This document shows, piece by piece, positions 15,796-23,263 of a stretch of 34,785 nt of DNA. The position numbers and the translations under genes are program-made. The notes beneath the pieces were generated by a model that was given only the letters and a program-made list of their open reading frames with translations, was not told the DNA's origin and searched no databases. How positions within the stretch are numbered: position 1 is the first letter of the stretch; the number at the start of each line of letters is the position of its first letter. This DNA is from Candidatus Endomicrobiellum devescovinae (lineage in GTDB: Bacteria > Elusimicrobiota > Endomicrobiia > Endomicrobiales > Endomicrobiaceae): assembly GCA_031267795.1 (NCBI GenBank), contig JAIRYK010000002.1, forward strand, positions 1-34,785, written 5' to 3'.

Positions 15796-17856
15796 TTAGT
15801 TTACGCTAGCGCTTGCATATAACATATTTTCAAGCGCTTTTATCTGTTGATCTATTTCTTTATACTTTTCATTTTTACACTTTGGGCATTCGTGTTGTTC
15901 TCCTTCAAGATACCCGCACTTCGGGCAAGCGCTAAAAGTTGGCGTTATTGAAAAATATGGCAAACTATAGTTTTCGCATACAGTCTTTATAAAAGTTTTT
16001 AGGGCTTCAGTATCTTTAATTCTCTCGCCCATAAACATATGCATAACTGTTCCGCCTGTGTATTTGGACTGCATAGAGTCCTGCAAATTTAAGTTTTCAA
16101 AAATATCATCGGTATAATTTACAGGCAACTGACTTGAATTTGTATAAAAGGGAATATCGGCTTTTTCGCTTGCGGAAATAATATCTGGATACTTTTTTAA
16201 ATCAAGCTTTGCAAGTCTATAAGAAGTACCTTCAGCAGGAGTTGCCTCAAGGTTATAATTGTTCCCAGTTTCCTGTTGGTACTGAATTAGAATTTCTCTC
16301 ATAAAATCTAATACTTTTTCACCAAAAATTTTCCCTTTTTCGCTGCCGACTCCTTCTCCAAATAGATTCATGCAAGCTTCGTTAAGTCCGACTATGCCTA
16401 TTGTTGAGAAGTGATTTTTCCAATATTCGTTAAAGCGTTGTTTTACGCTCCTTAAATAAAAGCTCATATACGGATATAAATTGCTTGAAGTTAATTTTTC
16501 CAAAACATTTCTCTTTATTTCTAAAATCTGCTTAGCTGTGTCCATCATACTTTTGAGCCTTTCCATAAAGTCGGATTCATTTTTAGATAAGTACCCGAGC
16601 CTTGGTAGGTTTATAGTTACAACTCCTATAGAGCCAGTAAGAGGAGAAGCGCCAAAAAGTCCGCCACCTCTCTTCTGTAGTTCGCGGTTATCTATTCTAA
16701 GGCGGCAACACATGCTTCTTGCGTCTTCAGGTTTCATATCGGAGTTTATGAAATTTGCGAAATACGGAATGCCGTACTTAGCCGTAATATCCCACAAAGC
16801 TTTTATATTAGGATTATGCCAATCAAAATCTTGTGTTATATTATATGTAGGTATAGGAAATGTGAACACTCTTCCTTTAGCGTCGCCTTCAAGCATAAGC
16901 TCCAAAAAAGCTTGATTTAAAGTATCCATTTCTTTTTGGAATTCGCTGTACTTTTTGTCTTGGTGTTCTCCGCCAATAATAACAGGTTCGTCTTTATAAT
17001 GCGGGGCTACTGTTAAATCTAAAGTTAAATTTGTAAAAGGTGTTTGAAAGCCCACTCTTGTCGGTACATTTATGTTAAAAAGGAACTCCTGCAAAGCTTG
17101 CTTTACTTCTCTATATGTAAGTTTATCGTAATAAATAAAAGGAGCAAGGAGAGTGTCAAAGTTAGAAAATGCTTGAGCACCTGCGCTTTCTCCTTGAAGA
17201 GTATAAAAAAAGTTTACGATTTGTCCCAAAGCTGTTCTAAAATGTTTTGCTGGTTTGGCTTCAGACTTGCCTGAGACACCTTTAAAGCCACTTATTAGTA
17301 AATCTTGCAAATCCCAGCCAACGCAGTATGCCCCCAAAAGACCCAAATCGTGTATATGAAGGTCTCCTTCAGAATGAGCTTTTCTTATATTTTCAGTATA
17401 GATTTTGTTTAGCCAATATATTTTGCTTATTTCAGAAGAAATATAATTATTTAACCCCTGCAATGAATAAGACATGTTGCTATTTTCGTTTACCTGCCAG
17501 TCCAATTTTTTCAAATATTGGTCAACTAAATCTACGTTAAATGCTGAAGTTATTTCCCTGATTTTAGTATGTTGATCGCGGTATAATATATAAGCTTTAG
17601 CAGTTTTTTTATACAAAGAGGAAAGTAAAACTTCTTCAACCACGTCTTGAACTTCTTCTACTGATGGTTTCCTGTCTTCTAGAGAGTTTTTAAGTATGGA
17701 TAAAGCTTTGATGGCAAGTCTGTCTGCAATATCTTGCTCAAATTCTTTAGTAGCTTTTCCTGCTTTTGCTATTGCCGCAGCAATCTTTTTAGAATTAAAA
17801 GATTCCTCGCTTCCATCTCTTTTTACAATTGAACTAAAAATTTCTTCGTTTTTCAT
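15796..17856 (-). CDS. nrdD: Anaerobic (class III) ribonucleoside-triphosphate reductase, large part lacking the glycyl-radical domain
   Basis: This 686-residue protein has an N-terminal ATP-cone (VKRDGSEESFNSKKIAAAI, about 1-95) for allosteric control. A ten-stranded barrel follows, including SMCCRLRIDN with Cys383 and Cys384. The C-terminal zinc site has Cys644, Cys647, Cys657 and Cys660. It reduces ribonucleoside triphosphates to deoxy forms without oxygen. The usual RVxGYxRP glycyl-radical segment is missing: the protein ends in a helix (about 666-680, EIDQQIKALENML) and a short tail. That segment is encoded by the next ORF. AGAGGAAA lies before the ATG. A NrdR-type operator lies upstream. 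Confidence 0.95.
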   Translation of the reverse strand: MKNEEIFSSIVKRDGSEESFNSKKIAAAIAKAGKATKEFEQDIADRLAIKALSILKNSLEDRKPSVEEVQDVVEEVLLSSLYKKTAKAYILYRDQHTKIREITSAFNVDLVDQYLKKLDWQVNENSNMSYSLQGLNNYISSEISKIYWLNKIYTENIRKAHSEGDLHIHDLGLLGAYCVGWDLQDLLISGFKGVSGKSEAKPAKHFRTALGQIVNFFYTLQGESAGAQAFSNFDTLLAPFIYYDKLTYREVKQALQEFLFNINVPTRVGFQTPFTNLTLDLTVAPHYKDEPVIIGGEHQDKKYSEFQKEMDTLNQAFLELMLEGDAKGRVFTFPIPTYNITQDFDWHNPNIKALWDITAKYGIPYFANFINSDMKPEDARSMCCRLRIDNRELQKRGGGLFGASPLTGSIGVVTINLPRLGYLSKNESDFMERLKSMMDTAKQILEIKRNVLEKLTSSNLYPYMSFYLRSVKQRFNEYWKNHFSTIGIVGLNEACMNLFGEGVGSEKGKIFGEKVLDFMREILIQYQQETGNNYNLEATPAEGTSYRLAKLDLKKYPDIISASEKADIPFYTNSSQLPVNYTDDIFENLNLQDSMQSKYTGGTVMHMFMGERIKDTEALKTFIKTVCENYSLPYFSITPTFSACPKCGYLEGEQHECPKCKNEKYKEIDQQIKALENMLYASASVN

Positions 17857-17875
17857 AAAATTTCCTCTTTAACGA

Positions 17876-17937
17876 CAGAATTATGTATTTGCTATTTATA
17901 AAAAGTTTCTGATATTGTACTTAAATAAGCAATTCTG
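17876..17937 (-). other. Possible hairpin in the nrdD leader
   Basis: On the - strand CAGAATT (17937-17931) can pair with AATTCTG (17882-17876). Inside it GCTTATTT (17930-17923) can pair with AAATAGC (17897-17891) with one bulged base. The inner loop is about 25 bases. It ends 12 bases before the nrdD Shine-Dalgarno. The pairs are mostly A-T, so stability is uncertain. The rest of the roughly 200-base leader shows no reading frame or known riboswitch. Confidence 0.3.
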
Positions 17938-18024
17938 GCACTGTTTACGGTATAAGAAAATACTTTGATTTTACGAACTTTTCTGTTAATCCGATTTGGA
18001 AGCCAAAAGTCTGCAATGCTTATA

Positions 18025-18040
18025 ACACTATATGTAGTGT
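18025..18040 (-). promoter_or_regulatory. NrdR box 1
   Basis: ACACTATATGTAGTGT is a near-perfect palindrome that fits the NrdR consensus, roughly ACACWATATATWGTGT. NrdR is the ATP/dATP-sensing repressor of ribonucleotide reductase genes. The box lies 32 bases from a second, weaker box, about three helical turns, as is typical for NrdR operators. It is just upstream of nrdD, the expected target. Confidence 0.85.
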
Positions 18041-18056
18041 GGATAGTCTTTAGTTG

Positions 18057-18072
18057 ACACAACATATATTAC
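18057..18072 (-). promoter_or_regulatory. NrdR box 2 (degenerate)
   Basis: Read on the - strand this is GTAATATATGTTGTGT, matching 12 of 16 positions of the NrdR consensus; one half-site (TTGTGT) is intact. It overlaps the -10 box of the nrdD promoter, so NrdR bound here would block RNA polymerase. Its 32-base spacing from box 1 supports the call. Confidence 0.7.
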
Positions 18073-18094
18073 ATTAGTAAAAAATAAATGTCAA
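18066..18094 (-). promoter_or_regulatory. Promoter of nrdD
   Basis: On the - strand TTGACA (18094-18089) is a perfect -35 box; a 17-base spacer leads to TAATAT (18071-18066). The TGA of the -35 box is also the stop codon of nadA. Transcription should begin near 18059, giving a leader of about 200 bases. A second, weaker extended -10 (TGTTATAAG, 18027-18019) touches NrdR box 1 and could be an alternative start. Confidence 0.7.
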
Positions 18095-19014
18095 GCGTTT
18101 ATTTCTAACATTTTTGAGATGGGAAGATAGGCTTTTTTTCTGATGTTGTCCTGCACAAGGACAATATTTTTCATGTTGACAAGAACGTCATAGACTTTTG
18201 CCAATGTTATTTTTTTCATGTTTGGGCATATGCTAAGGTTTGTTGCGGGGTAAAATTTTTTTTCGGGATTATCTTTTTGCAGTTTATACAATATACCTGT
18301 TTCTGTACATATAATAAATTCTTTAGAAGAGCTTTCTTTAATATGTTTGCACATGCCTCCTGTTGATAATGCATAGTCTGCTAAGCCAAGAACTTCAGGA
18401 CGGCATTCAGGATGTGCTAAAACCTCTGCTTTAGGGTATTTATTCTTAGCTGTTTTTACATATTCGGGTAAAATAAAATTGTTGTGTGTGGGACAAAAAC
18501 CGTTCCAAATATTCATTTTTATGCCTGATACTTTTTGGATATATCCGCCTAAATTCCTATCAGGAGTAAAAATAATGTCAATATTCTTACCAAAAGTCTC
18601 AACTACTCTCTTTACGACATTTACCGCATTTGAAGATGTGCAGCATATGTCACTTTCTGCTTTTACTGCTGCAGAAGTATTCACATAAGATACAACTACG
18701 GGATTTTTAAACTTTGATTTAAACTCTTTTAGTTTTTCTACAGTTATCATATCTGCCATAGGGCAACCTGCTTCCAAATCAGGTATTAAAACTTTCTTTT
18801 GAGGATTAAGAATAGAAGCAGTTTCAGCCATAAAATGCACGCCACAAAAAACAATAACGTCAGCTTTTGTATGAGCCGCTTGCCTACTTAATTCCAAAGA
18901 GTCGCCAACGAAATCGGCTATATCGTGTATTTCGGGACGTTGATATATATGGGCTAAAACTACCGCTTTCTTTTCTTTTTTTAAAATGTTTAACTTTTGA
19001 ATAATATCGTTCAT
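18091..19014 (-). CDS. nadA: Quinolinate synthase
   Basis: This 307-residue protein has the A-type NadA pattern of three similar domains. It carries the conserved cysteines expected to hold the 4Fe-4S cluster: CGVHFMAETA, NGFCPTHNN and, near the end, CPNMKKI. AHIYQRPEIHDIADFVGDSL at the start and HPECRPEV are also family motifs. It condenses iminoaspartate with dihydroxyacetone phosphate to quinolinate for NAD synthesis; nadB and nadC are not in this window. AGGAAAGG lies before the ATG. It follows metW by 54 bases on the same strand. Confidence 0.95.
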   Translation of the reverse strand: MNDIIQKLNILKKEKKAVVLAHIYQRPEIHDIADFVGDSLELSRQAAHTKADVIVFCGVHFMAETASILNPQKKVLIPDLEAGCPMADMITVEKLKEFKSKFKNPVVVSYVNTSAAVKAESDICCTSSNAVNVVKRVVETFGKNIDIIFTPDRNLGGYIQKVSGIKMNIWNGFCPTHNNFILPEYVKTAKNKYPKAEVLAHPECRPEVLGLADYALSTGGMCKHIKESSSKEFIICTETGILYKLQKDNPEKKFYPATNLSICPNMKKITLAKVYDVLVNMKNIVLVQDNIRKKAYLPISKMLEINA

Positions 19015-19068
19015 TTAACCTTTCCTATCTTCTTATGTAATTAAAATCTTTTATTTGATTGCAATTAG

Positions 19069-19665
19069 CTACTTTGTAATGAAGTAAACTGCTGTTTGAG
19101 CAAAAAGATTGGGGAGAAGTTTAATTTCTTTCCCTGTTCTGTAGAAGAATTTATTAGCGATTTTATACTTTTTTTCAAAACAGAACGTTTCAAAGTCTTT
19201 TATACTCAAAAACCTTAGATTAGGCGAATTATACCATTGGTAAGGAAGGTTTTTTGTAACTGGAGAATTCCCAAAAAGAAGATCTATCCTAGCCGTTATA
19301 TATGCAAAATTAGGAAAGCCTATAATAATTATTTTTCCCAGTCTAAAACATTCTTCAATTACAAAATCTATTTTTTTTACTTCTTGTAAGCTATTATATA
19401 GAATTATATAGTCAAAGCTTTTTGGTGGATATGCCTCTATTCCGCCCTCTATGTCCGAATGAAAAACCGTCAACCCTTTTTCAACACAAGAATATATCAA
19501 ACTGTCATTCAACTCTATACCTTGAGCATTTATGTCTTTTGTTTTTGAAAGATAATACATCAAACGTCCGTCCCCACAACCTAAATCCAAAACTTTTGCA
19601 TTTGGCTCAATAACAGAGGCGATTTTTTTGTATTCAGAAGGAATTTTTCTCAATATATCAGTCAT
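19069..19665 (-). CDS. metW: MetW-like SAM-dependent methyltransferase
   Basis: This 198-residue protein has the class I methyltransferase motif VLDLGCGDG (25-33) and the MetW features YIILYNSLQEVK and IIGFPNFAYITARIDLLFGNSPVTKNLPYQWYNSPN. MetW usually accompanies MetX and is thought to support homoserine acylation; its exact biochemical role is not settled. The start overlaps the end of metX by four bases (ATGA), a sign of coupled translation. Length is normal. Confidence 0.9.
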   Translation of the reverse strand: MTDILRKIPSEYKKIASVIEPNAKVLDLGCGDGRLMYYLSKTKDINAQGIELNDSLIYSCVEKGLTVFHSDIEGGIEAYPPKSFDYIILYNSLQEVKKIDFVIEECFRLGKIIIIGFPNFAYITARIDLLFGNSPVTKNLPYQWYNSPNLRFLSIKDFETFCFEKKYKIANKFFYRTGKEIKLLPNLFAQTAVYFITK

Positions 19666-20789
19666 GATAAAGCCTCTTTCAAAACTTTTTCAAGAAAATG
19701 TATAATGAGTTTTGTTTGATCTTTTACTTCAACCAAAAAAGAGTCATGTCCATATGTTGATTTTATTTCAACATATGTTGTGTTATATCCTCTTAAAGTT
19801 AGTTGTTTTACTATATTTTCAGACTGATAAGACGGATAAAGCCAATCAGACGAAAAAGACATGACCAAAAACTTAATATCTTTATGTTTGGCATTCGGTA
19901 AAAAATTGTTTCCTGATACGTCAAAATAATCCATAGCTTTTGTAATGTATAGATACGAATTAGCATCAAATCTTTTTACAAAAGTGTCTCCCCTATATTT
20001 CAAATACCCTTCAACTTCAAAATCTGGAGTAAACTTAAATGTGCGATCTTTATCTTTAAGATTTCTTGAAAATTTTTCCTGCATAAACTTGTCGCTCATA
20101 TAGGTTATATGACCTATCATTCTAGCTATTGCAAGACCTCTGTCTGGTTGACTTTGGTCGTAATAATTTCCGTTCTTCCAACCTATGTCTGCCATGATGG
20201 CTTGTCTGCCGACTTCATTAAATGCGATTTGTTGAGGGGAATGTTTCATGGTTGTGGCTATTGGTATTGCTGAACATATTTTTTCAGGATACGAAATAGC
20301 CCATTGCAAAACCTGCATTCCTCCCATAGATCCACCAACTACGGCAAGCAGTTTATCTATTTTAAGAAAATCTATAAGTTTTTTCTGACAATGAACCATA
20401 TCAGATATTGTTATTATCGGGAAATCTAGTGCATAAGGTTTGTTTGAAGTTGGATTGAGTGACGACGGTCCTGTACTTCCGGCACAGCCTCCTAAAACGT
20501 TTGAACATATTACGAAATATTTGGAAGTATCAAAAGCTTTTCCGTGACCTATCATATTGCTCCACCAGCCCGGCTTTGCCTCATGTTCATGAAACCCTGC
20601 AGCGTGAGCATCTCCAGAAAATCCGTGCGTAATAAGTACGGCATTGTTTTTTTTCTCATTTAATGTGCCGTAAGTTTCATATGCTATTGTAACATCTCTA
20701 AGCTGTTTCCCAGATTCAAGAATAATATTTTCAATTTTACAAAGTTTAACTTTGGTGATTAAAAGTGAATTTTCAGAATGTTCAGTCAC
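19662..20789 (-). CDS. metX: Homoserine O-acyltransferase (MetX)
   Basis: This 375-residue alpha/beta hydrolase has the nucleophile elbow GGSMGG (Ser154) and NVLGGCAGSTGPSS, which forms the oxyanion region. DWLYPSYQSE and STYGHDSFLVE near the C-terminus carry the likely Asp and His of the triad. MetX activates homoserine for methionine synthesis by acetyl or succinyl transfer; acyl specificity cannot be decided here. The start is GTG, with AAGGA upstream. It overlaps metW, its usual partner. Confidence 0.94.
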   Translation of the reverse strand: MTEHSENSLLITKVKLCKIENIILESGKQLRDVTIAYETYGTLNEKKNNAVLITHGFSGDAHAAGFHEHEAKPGWWSNMIGHGKAFDTSKYFVICSNVLGGCAGSTGPSSLNPTSNKPYALDFPIITISDMVHCQKKLIDFLKIDKLLAVVGGSMGGMQVLQWAISYPEKICSAIPIATTMKHSPQQIAFNEVGRQAIMADIGWKNGNYYDQSQPDRGLAIARMIGHITYMSDKFMQEKFSRNLKDKDRTFKFTPDFEVEGYLKYRGDTFVKRFDANSYLYITKAMDYFDVSGNNFLPNAKHKDIKFLVMSFSSDWLYPSYQSENIVKQLTLRGYNTTYVEIKSTYGHDSFLVEVKDQTKLIIHFLEKVLKEALS

Positions 20790-20855
20790 GATTATTCCTT
20801 TAGCTGATATATTAGCGCAATGAGAGGATGCTATAGACAGACAGCAATTATATCT

Positions 20856-21452
20856 TTATTTAAGCTTTTTTTCTATAAAATAGCGTATAAGAGAGCTTGT
20901 TTCGTCTATCCCTAATATGGAAGAATCTACGCATAGATTATAAGATTCAGCTGCGCCCCAAATTTTTTGCGTGTAATAATTGTAATATTTAGCTCTTTCC
21001 TTGTCTTTATGACCAATGAGCTTTTCCGCTTCTTTCTGAGAAATGTTGTTTTTTAAGCTTATTCTTTTTATTTTGTCTTTTTTGTCGGCGTAGATAAATA
21101 TGCTTATACAGTTGGGATGTTCTCTTAGAATATAATCCGTGCATCTACCTACAAATATGGCGGATTCTCTTTGTGCAATCTGCCTTATTATGTCGCTTTG
21201 AATTTTAAACAGTAAATCGTCAGATATCGGATTTGTATTAAAGACATCTGCAAACATTCCAGATGTCAAAAAATTTTTATCTTCATCAGCTTTTTCAAAA
21301 AAATTTTCTCCAAGTCCGCTTTTTTTAGCTGCTATTTGCAAAAGAGTTTTATCGTAAAACGGTATGTTTAAAGTGTCAGATAATTGTTTAGCTATCATAA
21401 GCCCGCCACTGCCGTATTGTCGGGCTATTGTTACTATAAATTTTCTTTTCAC
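20856..21452 (-). CDS. Cytidylate kinase-like family protein
   Basis: This 198-residue protein starts with VTIARQYGSGGLMIAKQLSDTL, a P-loop variant (GSGG) seen in the cytidylate kinase-like family, and has IFVGRCTDYIL in the middle and a lid-type KDKERAKYYNYYT segment. Such proteins are often encoded by anaerobes and are distinct from true CMP kinase; their substrate is unknown to me. The start is GTG with GGGAGG upstream. It begins 17 bases after the MATE stop, suggesting co-transcription, though no functional link is obvious. Confidence 0.82.
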   Translation of the reverse strand: MKRKFIVTIARQYGSGGLMIAKQLSDTLNIPFYDKTLLQIAAKKSGLGENFFEKADEDKNFLTSGMFADVFNTNPISDDLLFKIQSDIIRQIAQRESAIFVGRCTDYILREHPNCISIFIYADKKDKIKRISLKNNISQKEAEKLIGHKDKERAKYYNYYTQKIWGAAESYNLCVDSSILGIDETSSLIRYFIEKKLK

Positions 21453-21469
21453 AACTCAACCTCCCGTAT

Positions 21470-22825
21470 TTATATCATTCCATTTTTTTTAAATCTCTTA
21501 TGCTCGTAATTCATTAAAATGACAGTTGCTATGAAAGCGGCTAAATCAGATATGGGCATGATAATCCATACGCCAGTAACTCCGAAATATTTTGGCAGTA
21601 TAAGGAGGAGAGGGATTAAAAATATAAACTGTCTCGTCATAGACAGAATTATTGAAAGGTTAGCTTTTCCTATACTTTGGAAAAATACTATAGATACCGT
21701 CTGATAGCCAACCAAACAATAAGTCATAAGGACATAACGCATTCCTACGGCAGTTACTTTAATAAGTTCTTTGTCTGTGGTAAACAAAGAAACTATAGTA
21801 TGAGGAAATATTTCCGCAATCAAAGAACCTAATGTCATCACTCCTACTGCTATAAAAATTGTCTTTTTCAGCACTTCATTAACCCTTTTGTATAATCCAG
21901 CTCCATAATTATATCCTGATATTGGCTGCATTCCCTGAGTTAATCCCAAAACAATCATAACAAAGATAAACAAAACCCGGTTTACTATTCCGTACGCTCC
22001 TACGGCAGTATCTCCTCCATAAATAGAGAGATTTTTATTTATAAGTATTATGATTATACACGTAGCGGCATTAAGAAGAAAAGGAGACAAGCCAATTGAA
22101 AATATTCCTTTTACAATATTTTTATTTAAAGCGAAAAATTTCTTTTGAAAATGTATAAAATTTGTTTTATTGCTAAAAAATTTTATCTGCCATGCCAATG
22201 CCAAAGTTTGAGAGATAACCGTTGCAAAAGCGCTTCCACGGATACCCCAACCAAACTTAAATATAAATAAAGGATTAAGAACAAGGTTTATAAGTATGGT
22301 TGCAAAAGTTGCAATCATAGCTTTTTTAGGGTGTCCTTGAGAACGCAACAAAGAGTTAAGTCCCATATACGTGTGCGTAATAACGTTGCCTATTAAAATG
22401 ATAGCCATGAAGTCATGAGCATGTGGGAGCGTTTGCTGGCTTGCCCCAAAAAAAAGAAGTATCGGATCTAAAAAAAGCAATAATACTACAGAAAAAAGAA
22501 TCCCTATTATTGTATTTAAAACAATGACATTGCCTAAAATATAATTTGCCGCTTCATAATCCTTTTGTCCAAGCCTTATTGAAAGCATTGCACCTGCGCC
22601 AACACCAATTAGCTGACCGAATGCAACACCTAAATTCATTATAGGGAAAGTTATAGATAAACCTGATAGAGCCGCTACTCCTACGCCGTGTCCTATAAAT
22701 ATGCTGTCTGTAACGTTATAAAGCGATGTAGCAAGCATCGCCATAATTGCCGGGAGCGCATACTGCGCTAATAATTTTCCTATATTTTCAGTTCCAAGCG
22801 TAAGAGGAGCAATATTTTTTTTCAA
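21470..22825 (-). CDS. MATE family efflux transporter
   Basis: This 451-residue membrane protein shows two halves of about six hydrophobic spans each, as in MATE (NorM/DinF-like) antiporters that exchange Na+ or H+ for drugs or metabolites. The N-terminal ALPAIMAMLATSLYNVTDSIFIG and the central GLTQGMQPISGYNYGAG are strong family signatures. The start is TTG, with AAGGA upstream; no closer ATG fits the family N-terminus. The substrate cannot be predicted. A promoter at 22862-22890 drives it. Confidence 0.93.
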   Translation of the reverse strand: MKKNIAPLTLGTENIGKLLAQYALPAIMAMLATSLYNVTDSIFIGHGVGVAALSGLSITFPIMNLGVAFGQLIGVGAGAMLSIRLGQKDYEAANYILGNVIVLNTIIGILFSVVLLLFLDPILLFFGASQQTLPHAHDFMAIILIGNVITHTYMGLNSLLRSQGHPKKAMIATFATILINLVLNPLFIFKFGWGIRGSAFATVISQTLALAWQIKFFSNKTNFIHFQKKFFALNKNIVKGIFSIGLSPFLLNAATCIIIILINKNLSIYGGDTAVGAYGIVNRVLFIFVMIVLGLTQGMQPISGYNYGAGLYKRVNEVLKKTIFIAVGVMTLGSLIAEIFPHTIVSLFTTDKELIKVTAVGMRYVLMTYCLVGYQTVSIVFFQSIGKANLSIILSMTRQFIFLIPLLLILPKYFGVTGVWIIMPISDLAAFIATVILMNYEHKRFKKNGMI

Positions 22826-22855
22826 TTTCTATTCCTTTAAAATATTAATAATTAA

Positions 22856-22884
22856 TTACATATTATATAAAGATTTTGTATAAT
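22856..22884 (+). promoter_or_regulatory. Promoter of the small secreted protein gene
   Basis: TTACAT (22856-22861) as -35, a 17-base spacer and a perfect TATAAT (22879-22884) as -10. Transcription should start near 22891, giving a leader of about 34 bases with GGGAG before the GTG start. It interleaves with a promoter on the other strand. Confidence 0.6.
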
Positions 22885-22890
22885 TGAAAA
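22862..22890 (-). promoter_or_regulatory. Promoter of the MATE transporter gene
   Basis: On the - strand TTTTCA (22890-22885) as -35, a 17-base spacer and a perfect TATAAT (22867-22862) as -10. It is shifted by only six bases from the opposite promoter, so polymerase can bind only one direction at a time. Confidence 0.55.
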
Positions 22891-22924
22891 AGTAACTACA
22901 CTATTTTAACATGGGAGATTAAAA

Positions 22925-23263
22925 GTGAAGAGATTAGTTTTAGCAGTTACGTTAGGATGTTTGTATTTTTGTGGAGTTAATGCAATAGGACAAATTTATT
23001 GTGATGAAAAAGGAACTTGCTATTTAAATCCAGAATGGTTAATAATGAATAAATATCCTGAATTTATAATCGCTACTCCAGAACCTACACCAGAGCCTAC
23101 AACTAATTTATGTTATGATGAGGATGGTCGTCTTGATTTTTGTCAAGAGCCCGGCTCATTTTGGTGGGGCAAGGATGGACGTTTCAATTACAAATCTAAG
23201 GATAATTGGGACCTTAAAATTGGCAATGGCGGTGTAGAGTTTGGAATACGTTGGAATCATTAA
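22925..23263 (+). CDS. Small secreted cysteine-containing protein, unknown function
   Basis: I do not recognise this 112-residue protein. A GTG start with GGGAG upstream gives a signal peptide with cleavage probably after VNA (residue 20). The mature part has Cys26, Cys32, Cys63 and Cys73. Cys26/Cys32 and Cys63/Cys73 each bracket a DEKG or DEDG turn. A Thr-Pro-Glu linker (TPEPTPEPTT, 51-60) joins two parts. DEDGRLDF (65-72) and GKDGRFNY (82-89) look like a repeated motif. The end NGGVEFGIRWNH resembles a terminal beta strand. It could be a periplasmic or surface protein with disulfides. The gene has its own promoter, and its stop overlaps the ldh stop tail to tail. Confidence 0.72.
   Translation: MKRLVLAVTLGCLYFCGVNAIGQIYCDEKGTCYLNPEWLIMNKYPEFIIATPEPTPEPTTNLCYDEDGRLDFCQEPGSFWWGKDGRFNYKSKDNWDLKIGNGGVEFGIRWNH

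Noticed and set aside
15597-15798. Sequencing frameshift as the cause of the split nrdD
   Set aside because: The small ORF has its own strong ribosome binding site and start, a 19-base gap from the nrdD stop, and an additional helix not found in fused enzymes. A single indel would not explain this, though it cannot be fully excluded without reads.
16481-16915. 144-codon open frame on the + strand inside nrdD
   Set aside because: Antisense to the conserved catalytic part of nrdD; composition is that of a shadow frame.
20790-20855. SAM riboswitch in front of metX
   Set aside because: The gap is only 66 bases and shows no S-box-like pairing; too short for a known SAM riboswitch.
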